From assembly GCA_965206655.1 (NCBI GenBank), contig CBDBKC010000013.1, positions 1 through 64,000 on the forward strand: DNA of 64,000 nucleotides, written 5' to 3'. The translations under genes were made by a program, and so were the position numbers. This DNA comes from JAPPLB01 sp965206655 (GTDB lineage: Bacteria > Acidobacteriota > Terriglobia > Bryobacterales > UBA6623). The notes under the pieces are model-generated. The model had not been told where the DNA came from. It ran no database searches and saw only the letters and a list, made by a program, of their open reading frames with translations. Shown here one piece after another: positions 33,379-41,629 of the stretch; the stretch's first letter is position 1; the number at the start of each line of letters is the position of its first letter.

Positions 33379-34413
33379 GGTGGGGTATCCACTTGACTCA
33401 GGTGACCCCAACATCTTGTGTTTGGGGTTCAGAACGGCTCGGCGTCCCAGTGGGCGATGATCGAGCGATACGGCGTCGGCTCCACAGCGACCGCTTGCTG
33501 AACCAGCCTGTAGAACAGCTTGCCCCGGCTACGTGAGCTGCGCCGGTTGAACCGGAAGACGAATTCGTCCAGATAGTAGTCCAAATGCTCGTGGCTGACC
33601 GCCCCTTGATGCGTACCCAGCAACCAGCGCTTGAGCAGCGAGATCGCTTTGTGCACCAGCGGAAGCAATTCCGACGCCTGCTCGCGGCGACCCTTGAGGA
33701 AGACGATGTGGTGCCGATAGCCCTTCTTCTCGAGTGGCTCGTAGCCCAGCCAGCCATCGGTGCGAACCACGCTGCCTGGCTCGATCGACTCCTCCACGAA
33801 GGGCATCAAGCTGGCCGCCGAGGCGTTGCGCAGGCGCTGCATACGGATCCGCCCCAGCCCGCTGCCTCTCTCCTCCGCGGCTACTGCAATCAATCCTTTA
33901 CGCTCGATCTGGCGGCCGCGAACGCCCTCCTCCTCCGCGCCCCAGTAGGTCTCATCCACCTCGACGACGCCCGTCAAACGCTCGCGCCCCGGCCGCACCA
34001 TCGCCCGCCGCAGCTTGTGCATCCAAGCCCAGGCGGTTTGGTAGCTGCCCAGTCCCAGAACGCGTTGCAAACCCAAGGCGCTGACTCCGTTCTTCTGCGA
34101 GACGACGTGCCACATTGCTCGGAACCAAAGCCGCAACGGCTTGCGTGTGTCCTGAAAGATCGTACCGGCCGTGACGGACGTTTGGCGACCGCAGGCAGCA
34201 CATTCGAACCATACTTTGCGCACCGGCCAAGCTCGCTCAAGCCCACAGTTGGGGCAACGGAACCCGTCCCGCCAGCGCAGCGCGACCAGATAGTCCGCGA
34301 CAGGCCTCTTCGGTGGCGAAGCGCGCCTCGAACTCGAGCAGATCGCGCGGGTAATCCTCCACGAGGCCGCATACTACATCTTGGGGTCACCTGAGTCAAG
34401 TGGATACCCCACT
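33379..34413 (-). mobile_element. IS1595-family (ISXO2-like) insertion sequence, 1035 bp
   Basis: The inverted repeats are essentially perfect for about 32 bp after the first base (GTGGGGTATCCACTTGACTC and onward on the left; the same when the right end is reversed). TTCAGGCA flanks both sides (33371-33378 and 34414-34421), an 8-bp duplication as usual for IS1595. It contains one transposase gene on the minus strand. It is inserted inside the 5' part of a plus-strand gene. Confidence 0.93.
33429..34223 (-). CDS. IS1595-family (ISXO2-like) transposase, N-terminus frameshifted
   Basis: The DDE core shows GVVEVDETYWGAEEE, VVRTDGWLGY and YLDEFVFRFNRR. Upstream, a zinc ribbon (RCPNCG in the same open frame, then FECAACGRQ) extends the protein beyond the GTG at 34223. 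A further N-terminal piece (DLLEFEARFATEEACR, GTG about 34362) is in another frame; one extra G near 34294-34297 (TGTCGCGGACTAT) separates them. Restored, the protein would be about 310 residues. The element may be inactive, or the G may be a sequencing error. Confidence 0.85.
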   Translation of the reverse strand: MRKVWFECAACGRQTSVTAGTIFQDTRKPLRLWFRAMWHVVSQKNGVSALGLQRVLGLGSYQTAWAWMHKLRRAMVRPGRERLTGVVEVDETYWGAEEEGVRGRQIERKGLIAVAAEERGSGLGRIRMQRLRNASAASLMPFVEESIEPGSVVRTDGWLGYEPLEKKGYRHHIVFLKGRREQASELLPLVHKAISLLKRWLLGTHQGAVSHEHLDYYLDEFVFRFNRRSSRSRGKLFYRLVQQAVAVEPTPYRSIIAHWDAEPF

Positions 34414-35452
34414 TTCAGGCATTCAGGACCAATCGGGCGGTGTTTCGGAAGCCTTTCGGTCGGACGAAAGTGACTACGCCGCGATCTCAACCACCTCGAC
34501 GGGCTACTACATCTCGGCACAGCTCTGGTCCCAGCGGTTTTCCGGAGGTACTCTTCCGGCCACCGCCTCCCGCGCCGGCAGATTTCTATTGGAACGCGCC
34601 TTCGATATGTCCGGGGAAATGTTCCCGCTACGCGTCGAAGCCGATGAACAGCAGGCCCGTCTTGCCTATTTCCTCGATTGCACGATCATTGTGCGTTCTT
34701 TGGTACACCTGTGGAATTCGACTAAGGATCAGGTCTTTCTAGAGTGTGCCGAGCGCTGCGGGCTGGCCCTCCACTCTCGCATGCCGACGGTGGATGGCGC
34801 TTTCTTCCCCATCTACGACCTCAGTTCCGACCGGGCATACGCGGACGCGGGCTCGTGGAGAGTGGAGATGGAAATCCCGCAACTCAAAGGCGGACTCGCG
34901 CTGTTGGAACTGCATAAGGCAACGGGGCGCGGCGAATTCGAGCACGACGCGGTAGCCCTTCGCAAGTGGTGCATGCAGCGCCAAGAATCGTTCCTGCCGG
35001 GCGAAGTGGACGATGCCAAGGTCATCGACCGTCTCCACGCCTATTGCTTATTTTTAGAGGGACTACTGCCGGCCGTAGCACTCGATGCCGATGCAGGGCG
35101 GGTTCTCCAGTTCGGCATTCTGAGGGTTGAGAACTATCTCGACGAGTTTGCCTCTCATCTTCAGCGCTGCGACGTCCTCGCTCAGATCCTGCGGCTGCGG
35201 CTTTATGCGGACAAGCTCGGCGTAATGGAACTCGACTACAAGAGGGCCGAGGAAGAGGCAACGGCCATTGTCGAGTTCCAAACGCAGTCGCCGGACCCCA
35301 AAACCGATGGTGGCTTTGCTCTTGTCCGCTCGACCGGGCGGAGTCAGCCGCACCTTGACCTGACCGCTACGGTATTCGCGCTCCAAGCACTGGAGATGTG
35401 GGACCAAACCGATGAGGGTGGTCTGCGCGACCCGTGGGAAGTATTGATCTAA
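34400..35452 (+). CDS. Alpha/alpha-toroid-like protein, N-terminus replaced by IS end
   Basis: About 350 residues with repeating helices: ISTTSTGYYISAQLW, RAGRFLLERAFDMSGEMFP, YFLDCTIIVRSLVHLW, MEIPQLKGGLALLELHKATG and LTATVFALQALEMW. The pattern fits terpene-cyclase/prenyltransferase-like toroids found beside surface-polysaccharide genes. The original protein began upstream of the IS. The present frame can start with a GTG at 34400 that is encoded by the IS terminal repeat (VDTPLSGIQDQ). Only about 20 residues are lost, so it may still be made. Catalytic role unknown. Confidence 0.75.
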   Translation: MDTPLSGIQDQSGGVSEAFRSDESDYAAISTTSTGYYISAQLWSQRFSGGTLPATASRAGRFLLERAFDMSGEMFPLRVEADEQQARLAYFLDCTIIVRSLVHLWNSTKDQVFLECAERCGLALHSRMPTVDGAFFPIYDLSSDRAYADAGSWRVEMEIPQLKGGLALLELHKATGRGEFEHDAVALRKWCMQRQESFLPGEVDDAKVIDRLHAYCLFLEGLLPAVALDADAGRVLQFGILRVENYLDEFASHLQRCDVLAQILRLRLYADKLGVMELDYKRAEEEATAIVEFQTQSPDPKTDGGFALVRSTGRSQPHLDLTATVFALQALEMWDQTDEGGLRDPWEVLI

Positions 35453-35468
35453 CCAAGTCCGACTTAGG

Positions 35469-35864
35469 TCAGGTGTCGCGAGCTTCGGCCTGATACTCAG
35501 CCTGCACGACGGATTGCAATCCGCCGCGCGGCGTAAACTCCCCTTCCACGCGAGCCCAAACGGGCTGGACTATTTCGACAACGTCGCGTAAGACGCGGTT
35601 CACGACGTTTTCGTAGAAAATGCCCAGATTGCGATAGGCCAGGATGTAGAGCTTGAGCGATTTGAGTTCGATGCACAGTTCGTTCGGCTCGTATTCGAGA
35701 GTGAGCTTCCCGAAGTCAGGGAGACCGGTTTTTGGGCAAACGGACGTGAACTCGGGCATCTCGACCCTGATGCGGTAGCCCTTGAATTGGTTGGGCCAGG
35801 TTTCGAGGGCCGGCAGGGCGGCGTCGATTCCGGCTTGGGCGTGCTGCTCGGTGTCATCCGCCAC
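35469..35864 (-). CDS. queF: NADPH-dependent 7-cyano-7-deazaguanine reductase
   Basis: Reduces preQ0 to preQ1 in queuosine tRNA modification. At 131 residues it is the short, unimodular type. The catalytic Cys43 and Asp50 are in FTSVCPKTGLPDFG, spaced as in known QueF, and NADPH contacts lie in YEPNELCIELKSLKLYI. Convergent with the toroid gene (16 bp apart). No other queuosine gene is in the window. Confidence 0.95.
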   Translation of the reverse strand: MADDTEQHAQAGIDAALPALETWPNQFKGYRIRVEMPEFTSVCPKTGLPDFGKLTLEYEPNELCIELKSLKLYILAYRNLGIFYENVVNRVLRDVVEIVQPVWARVEGEFTPRGGLQSVVQAEYQAEARDT

Positions 35865-36274
35865 TTCTCAGGCTCCTTCGTTGTCCGCGCTGAAGCTCTG
35901 AGTGTACTGGCCCACTGAAGCGGACTTCAAGGGCTATTTTGGCGGAAACTCAGAGGGGCTCCGGAGCAAGATCCCGGGCCAAATAAACGAGACCGGAGTT
36001 GGGAAATGGCTTGGCTTCAACCGAATCGCCGTTTCATCCTAAGCGCCTAGCCGCCCTTCCGGGCCTTCGGGCGCTCCTGCCGTCCCAGGCGATGGGCGCG
36101 CCCATCGCCTGGGGAGATTGTACCTCCTCACGGAATCCTCCCCGCATGTCGCTGAATAGAGTCCGTCGTACGGGCTAGATCCGCGATGGGACGCGGCTAA
36201 CGCAAAAGTCCCGGCCTGATTCAGTACGGGAGTACTATTTTGTTCGGCACGGTCTGCTGCCATGATGGATAGTT
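35865..36274. other. Intergenic with a perfect 30-bp palindrome
   Basis: No gene seen. Bases 36084-36113 form a perfect palindrome (CCCAGGCGATGGGCG followed by its exact complement, no loop). A second smaller hairpin lies just left (GCCC..GGGC around 36051-36072). The right 150 bp should contain the promoter of the M23-FN3 gene; no clear -35/-10 pair was identified. Confidence 0.6.
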
Positions 36275-38464
36275 ATGCAGGTGAACGCGCGGCATATCGC
36301 TCCTTGCTGGTCTCTCTGTGTGCTTGCGGCACTCGCGTGGACGGGGATCGGGTTATCGCAACAGTTCGATTCAACCCCTGCCTGGCCGCTTTGTGGGCGC
36401 ATCAGCGAGCTGCCTCCGCCGAACTGGATCGACTCGGATGGATGTCCGCCGGAACGGTGGGGCAATGTAAACTTCACCGATTGGCCGGTCGCGTCACCGT
36501 TCGGACCTCGGCCGCTGGCGTCGGAAAACGACCGTTACGATTTGCATCGAGGGATCGACATAGCCGCCGACGAGGGCACCCCTGTTTTCGCCATCGCGGA
36601 CGGCGTTGTCCGCATCGCCGGCGATCACCCCAGCTACTCTGATCCGCTCGTCCAACTCCGCCACTTCCGGCCGGGCCAAACTTCGTGTGATAACGTCGGC
36701 TGCTATCACAGCAACTACATGCATCTGACGCAGGCCGTCGTCGCTGTCGATGCAACCGTCAACAAGGGCGACTTGATCGGCTACACGGGAAGCAGCGCCA
36801 GCGGATTCGCCCATCTGCATTTTGAGATTCGGGATGCGCCGGGCTTTGACAAATTCAGCTCTTGGCAGCGGGACTGCGTCCATCCGCTTCAGGTCCTGCC
36901 GTATCAAAGTTCGGCGACGCCGGCGGTCACTTTCGATTCGGTTGACACGGGCAACCCCAGTCATCCCATCGTCGAGCTGACCGTCAATACGCCGCGCATC
37001 GACGTCGAGCGTATCGAGCTGGAAGTCCGCGACGGTTCCGGCAACACGATTCCCCAGCCCGGCAATACGCCCGATGCGAGAGGCTACAACGTCAATCCTT
37101 CCTGGTTCGGGATGGACGACTGGAACTTCCAGTACACACACAAGAATAGTTCGGCCGTTCCTTGGGGAAGCTTTGAGGCAGGCGGAGCAAACGAATGCCC
37201 GTACCATTCGAACCACGGAACGAGCTATGACCCGCACGTTCACATGGACCGGCAACTGCCTTCCGATCCGCTTGTCGGGGAGTTCAACGGCATCGAGATC
37301 CGTCCGACGAAGTATGTCGAGGGGAATTACACCTTGAACCTCGTTTTCACGGAGCTACAGGGCCCGGCTGTTTGTCTCGTCGCGACCGTCCACGAAGCAA
37401 CCGGCGGCGCGTCGGCCACCGAGTGGGGAGATTGCTCGGGCGACCCGGGATCATCGACCGACTACACGGCATCGAGTGAGATTCTCAACGGCGGAACCCA
37501 GCAGGGTAGCTACCCGGACACATGGGCGCAAAACGACGGCGCCGCGGAGGTCTTGACCGAGAGGGAAAGCGGTGGCAAGCCCAAGAATCGTTACAGCTTT
37601 CTCGATCACGAATGGAGCATCGACATCGGGCCAGGCGGAAGCGTGGTTACCCTGTGGATCGATGCCTTTACGAGCGTGTCGAGCGATGGTGACCAGTTTG
37701 AATTGACGGTCTCCGGCTCGAATCAAGTCCTGACGATCGACAAGACGACCGACACAGACGCTTATCGGACGCTGACCCTGCCCGGTGGGATCAGTGGAAC
37801 TGTTGGGGTGACGCTACGCGATACTGACCAGAGTCGCGGGGCCCGGAGCCTCGACTCGGTAACGGTTGATCATCTGTTCATTCGAGTCGAGGATCCCACA
37901 AACCTCGATCCGCCCGAGGCCCCGGTCAATGTCAGCGCGATAGCACTGTCCGCGAGCAGTGCCGAGGTTGTCTGGAGCCACGCCGGCGATACCGAATCGG
38001 GTTTCAAGGTCGAGCGGCAGGTTCGCAACCCGGACCTTACCTGGGGGGCGTGGATCGATGCCGGCACGGCGGGAGCGAACGCCTCTTCGTTCGTCGATAC
38101 GGGGCTGCTTTCCCAAGCGACCTACCGTTATCGAGTGGCCGCGACGAATGCGGCAGGCGATTCGGCTTGGGCGGAATCGGGAGAGGTAACAACTCCCACG
38201 GGAAGTGCGATTGCAGCCGGCGCGAACGGCTACAAGAACAAGGGCTGGCAATACGTCGACATCAGTTGGTCGGGAGCGCCGGTGGGCTCGGTCGATATCC
38301 GGCGTGACGGCGTGGGGGTTGCGCTCGGGGTTCCGGCGGGCGCCGGCGGCAGCGGCGCTTACACGGACGGCCCGATTGCCAAAGGCGGGGCCACCTATTC
38401 CTACGAAGTCTGCGTCGCCGGTGATCCAGGCAACTGTTCCGACCCGGCCGTTGTGGTTTTCTAG
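36275..38464 (+). CDS. Secreted M23-type peptidase with fibronectin type III domain
   Basis: 729 residues. Signal peptide (CVLAALAWTGIGLSQQ), then an LytM/M23 domain with His91 and Asp95 (LHRGIDIAADEG), His150 (SNYMHL) and His182 (AHLHFE), the normal zinc and catalytic set. The middle (200-540) is a beta-sandwich region of unknown type, and an FN3 domain follows (PPEAPVNVSAIALSASSAEV to RYRVAATNAAGDSAW). A C-terminal beta domain with GAYTDGPIAKGGATYSYEV ends it. Predicted to act on peptidoglycan or an extracellular peptide substrate. Confidence 0.85.
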   Translation: MQVNARHIAPCWSLCVLAALAWTGIGLSQQFDSTPAWPLCGRISELPPPNWIDSDGCPPERWGNVNFTDWPVASPFGPRPLASENDRYDLHRGIDIAADEGTPVFAIADGVVRIAGDHPSYSDPLVQLRHFRPGQTSCDNVGCYHSNYMHLTQAVVAVDATVNKGDLIGYTGSSASGFAHLHFEIRDAPGFDKFSSWQRDCVHPLQVLPYQSSATPAVTFDSVDTGNPSHPIVELTVNTPRIDVERIELEVRDGSGNTIPQPGNTPDARGYNVNPSWFGMDDWNFQYTHKNSSAVPWGSFEAGGANECPYHSNHGTSYDPHVHMDRQLPSDPLVGEFNGIEIRPTKYVEGNYTLNLVFTELQGPAVCLVATVHEATGGASATEWGDCSGDPGSSTDYTASSEILNGGTQQGSYPDTWAQNDGAAEVLTERESGGKPKNRYSFLDHEWSIDIGPGGSVVTLWIDAFTSVSSDGDQFELTVSGSNQVLTIDKTTDTDAYRTLTLPGGISGTVGVTLRDTDQSRGARSLDSVTVDHLFIRVEDPTNLDPPEAPVNVSAIALSASSAEVVWSHAGDTESGFKVERQVRNPDLTWGAWIDAGTAGANASSFVDTGLLSQATYRYRVAATNAAGDSAWAESGEVTTPTGSAIAAGANGYKNKGWQYVDISWSGAPVGSVDIRRDGVGVALGVPAGAGGSGAYTDGPIAKGGATYSYEVCVAGDPGNCSDPAVVVF

Positions 38465-38851
38465 TACGTGAGCCAGGCGCCTTCGATCGTTCGTTTGGTC
38501 GACGCCGGAGCGGCTGTAGTCACAGACTCCGTTGGGGAATATCTTCTTCAAGCCCGCAAGCTGAGCGTCGGTGAGGGGCTGCGCGTAGTCCTTCGGATCC
38601 CAACCGTGCCGATCCGATTCCCCGGCACCCGGCCCGCGCGAAAGGCTCCGGTGACGTCCCGCCCGTTGAGCGTCACGGTTAGTTAGGGGCTCTGAAGTGC
38701 CTGCCGAGATCTCGAGTAGAGCATCACCGGCGGTCGCCATATCGGGCCGGCCGGAGAGGACATGGATCTGAAGCGCGTCCGTCGCGAGGCCCATGTTCGA
38801 CCAGAGCAGCATTGTCACGATCATTGAAAACAGGAGTCTTCCGCGGGTCAT
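38461..38851 (-). pseudogene. Decayed DUF6351-like secreted hydrolase gene
   Basis: Starts with a signal peptide (SMIVTMLLWSNMGLA) and a DUF6351-like N-terminus (IHVLSGRPDMATAGDALLEI). The next piece is in another frame (VTLNGRDVTGAFRAGRVPGN). It then jumps to the family C-terminus (PKDYAQPLTDAQLAGLKKIF, NGVCDYSRSGVDQT) and ends in a third frame (TIEGAWLTY). The family is normally several hundred residues, so most of the middle is deleted. Its last stop and that of the convergent M23-FN3 gene overlap in the shared CTAG at 38461-38464. Confidence 0.75.
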
Positions 38852-38887
38852 TGCTTGCCCCTTTGCATCCGACAGTTCGCGTCCGCA

Positions 38888-41629
38888 ATGTTAGCAATTC
38901 GCCATACTAGGAATGTGATTTCGGTGTGCGTCCGTTCACTTGCACGAGGCACCATCCTTGGTGTTTGCGGTCTTGTCTGTGGCTTGGCGAGTCATGCCGC
39001 TCAGCCCGACGAGTTCTTCGAGCTGCGAATCCGACCTGTTCTCGCGAAGAACTGCTACGCCTGCCATACGCAGTCCCAACTCAGTGGTCTGCGGCTTGAT
39101 TCGCGCCCGGCGATGCTTAAGGGCGGTGCTCGCGGCGCTGCCATCGTTCCCGGTGATCCCGCGGGCAGTCTGCTCATGCAGGCAGTTCGCCACGATCATA
39201 CGGAGCTCAAAATGCCCCCTCAGGGCAAGCTCAGCGGGCAGGAAGTGAGCGATCTGGCGGCGTGGATCAAGGCCGGTGCGGTGTGGCCGGAAGCCGCTGT
39301 TGCGGCGAGTCCGGAGTCTGGAGGTTTTCGCATCACTCCCGAGCAGCGAACATTCTGGTCGTTCCGGCCCATTGGTGATCCTGCACCTCCCGCTGTGAGG
39401 GCCGAGCGGTGGCCGCGCGGGGCGATCGACCGGTTCATCCTGGCGAAACTCGAAGCACAGGGTCTCGAGCCAAATGAAGTGGCGGATACGCGGACCCTCA
39501 TCCGGCGCGCCACCTTCGACGTAACGGGCTTGCCGCCCAGTCCCGAGGAAGTCGACGCTTTTCTGGCCGATGAAGCGCCCGAGGCCTTCGCTGTGGTTGT
39601 TGACCGCCTTCTGGCGTCTCCCCAGTACGGTGAGCGCTGGGGCCGCTATTGGCTCGATATCGCACGCTACTCCGACGACGTGCTGATCGGCGACGCGCCG
39701 CAGTTCTACCACTACCGAGATTGGGTCATTGACGCGCTCAATGCGGACATGCCTTACGACCTGTTTGTGAAAGCGCAGTTCGCGGCGGACCTGCTTCCTG
39801 GAGTCAATAGAGAAGAGTTTCTCCCCGCGCTGACCGTCTTCATGGACGCGCCAAGTGAGTTCACTGATGATGACCGCGTTGACGTTGCGACTCGCGGCTT
39901 CCTAGGCCTCACCGTTGCCTGCGCCAAGTGTCACGACCACAAGTACGACCCGATCCCGACCGAGGACTACTACTCTCTGCTCGGCGTCTTCCGCGCGACG
40001 CAGTCCCGCGAGGCGCCTCTCGCTGCGGCCGACGTCGTCGCGAACTACAAACAGCGGCGGAAGGAATACGAAGAGGAGCGAGACGAACTAAAGCAGTTCC
40101 TTGTGACGGAGAGCTATCAATTGGGGGACATCCTCGCGGCAAGAACGGCCGACTACCTTGTGGCCGCCTGGCAAGTGCTCGGCCCGCTTCAGGCAAACCC
40201 GGACAAGGCCGCGGCTGCCAACGATGTCGATCGCGAAACGCTCGGGCGTTGGATCAAGTATCTGAAGCGGCCGGGGAAGCAACATCCTTTCCTACGCGAA
40301 TGGGAACGGTTGGCGGCCTCAGAGGCGGGCGAATCCGAGATTCGGAGAGAGTCGGAGCGCTTCGAGGTGCTATTGCTCGATGTGATCCGGGAAAAGAAGG
40401 AGGTCGACGAGTTCAACAAGATCATCTCGTACGGCTACAGCACGGGCCGGATGCTGGGCGAGGTGGAAGGCCGGACGATGGAACGGCCGAAATATATTCT
40501 TTGGCAGGATCTGCTTGCCGAAGGGGATCCCAGAGGCTCGTTCAATCGCCAGATTCCCAATGTTGACGGTGTTCTCTACTACCAGGGTGCGAAACTCGAA
40601 CGTTTTCTGCCCGAACGTTGGCTCAACTTCATTGCCAAGAAACGGGACGAGGTCGAGCGCCTTGAGCTGGCCGTTCCGAAGCCATACCCCTACTTGAGCG
40701 TCATTGAGGACGTCGCGGAGCCGGAAAACCTGCGCGTGCATATTCGCGGGAATTCGCAAAACCTCGGCGCCGAAGCTCCAAGGCGTTTCTTACGGATCTT
40801 GAGCCGCGGGACCCCGACGCCCTTCACGGCCGGCAGCGGAAGACTTGAGCTTGCCGAAGCAATCGCAACGCCCGACAACCCGCTCACTGCCAGAGTGATC
40901 GCAAATCGCATCTGGCAGTACCACTTCGGCCAGGGGATCGTCCGCACGGCGAGTAATTTTGGCCTGACGGGGGACCGGCCCAGCCACCCCGAACTGCTGG
41001 ACTATCTGGCGCGGCGGCTTATTGCGAGCGACTGGTCGCTCAAATCACTGCATCGCGAGATCATGTTGTCGGCAACCTATCGGTTGAGCCCGAGCGTCCA
41101 GCCGCGAAACCAGGAAGCCGACCCCGACAATCGTTTGCTGTGGCGTCACGCGCGCCGCCGCTTGGATGTGGAAGCGCTACGCGATTCGCTGCTTTTCGTC
41201 TCGGGCGAGCTCGATCCGAGCCGTGGCGGTCCGCCTGTCCCCCTCAATGAGCCAGGCAACAAGCGACGAACCATCTATAGCGAGGTGAGCCGCCGCAAGC
41301 TCGACAATATGCTCGCGACTTTCGATTTCCCAAACCCCAACACCACAAGCGCCCGCCGCATCGAGACGACGGTGCCGCTCCAGAAGCTGTTCCTGTTGAA
41401 CAGCGAACTGATGCTGCGGCAGTCAAAAGCATTGGCCGCCCGGATCACCCACGAAGCCGGCGGCAATGCCGCAGGCAAGGTAGGACGTGTGTATCAGCTC
41501 CTGTTTCAACGCGGGCCAACGGACAAGGAGCAGCGCACAGCTCTCGAATTCACCAACGGGGACGATCGCTCCTGGGTGCGGTACGCTCAGGTGCTGCTCA
41601 GTTCGAACGAGTTTCTGTATGTCGAGTAA
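38888..41629 (+). CDS. DUF1549/DUF1553 protein with planctomycete-type cytochrome c domain
   Basis: About 913 residues. Secretion signal (GTILGVCGLVCGLASHA), then a PSD1 cytochrome-c domain with CYACHTQSQLSGLRLDSR. DUF1549 follows (DRFILAKLEAQGL, RRATFDVTGLPPSPEEVDAF, GLTVACAKCHDHKYDPI with a second CxxCH), and DUF1553 (NPLTARVIANRIWQYHFGQG, VRTASNFGLTGDRPSHPELL) ends it. Such proteins are periplasmic and of unproven function, always paired with DUF1501, which overlaps its 3' end here. ATG at 38888 is preferred to the TTG at 38855. Confidence 0.92.
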   Translation: MLAIRHTRNVISVCVRSLARGTILGVCGLVCGLASHAAQPDEFFELRIRPVLAKNCYACHTQSQLSGLRLDSRPAMLKGGARGAAIVPGDPAGSLLMQAVRHDHTELKMPPQGKLSGQEVSDLAAWIKAGAVWPEAAVAASPESGGFRITPEQRTFWSFRPIGDPAPPAVRAERWPRGAIDRFILAKLEAQGLEPNEVADTRTLIRRATFDVTGLPPSPEEVDAFLADEAPEAFAVVVDRLLASPQYGERWGRYWLDIARYSDDVLIGDAPQFYHYRDWVIDALNADMPYDLFVKAQFAADLLPGVNREEFLPALTVFMDAPSEFTDDDRVDVATRGFLGLTVACAKCHDHKYDPIPTEDYYSLLGVFRATQSREAPLAAADVVANYKQRRKEYEEERDELKQFLVTESYQLGDILAARTADYLVAAWQVLGPLQANPDKAAAANDVDRETLGRWIKYLKRPGKQHPFLREWERLAASEAGESEIRRESERFEVLLLDVIREKKEVDEFNKIISYGYSTGRMLGEVEGRTMERPKYILWQDLLAEGDPRGSFNRQIPNVDGVLYYQGAKLERFLPERWLNFIAKKRDEVERLELAVPKPYPYLSVIEDVAEPENLRVHIRGNSQNLGAEAPRRFLRILSRGTPTPFTAGSGRLELAEAIATPDNPLTARVIANRIWQYHFGQGIVRTASNFGLTGDRPSHPELLDYLARRLIASDWSLKSLHREIMLSATYRLSPSVQPRNQEADPDNRLLWRHARRRLDVEALRDSLLFVSGELDPSRGGPPVPLNEPGNKRRTIYSEVSRRKLDNMLATFDFPNPNTTSARRIETTVPLQKLFLLNSELMLRQSKALAARITHEAGGNAAGKVGRVYQLLFQRGPTDKEQRTALEFTNGDDRSWVRYAQVLLSSNEFLYVE

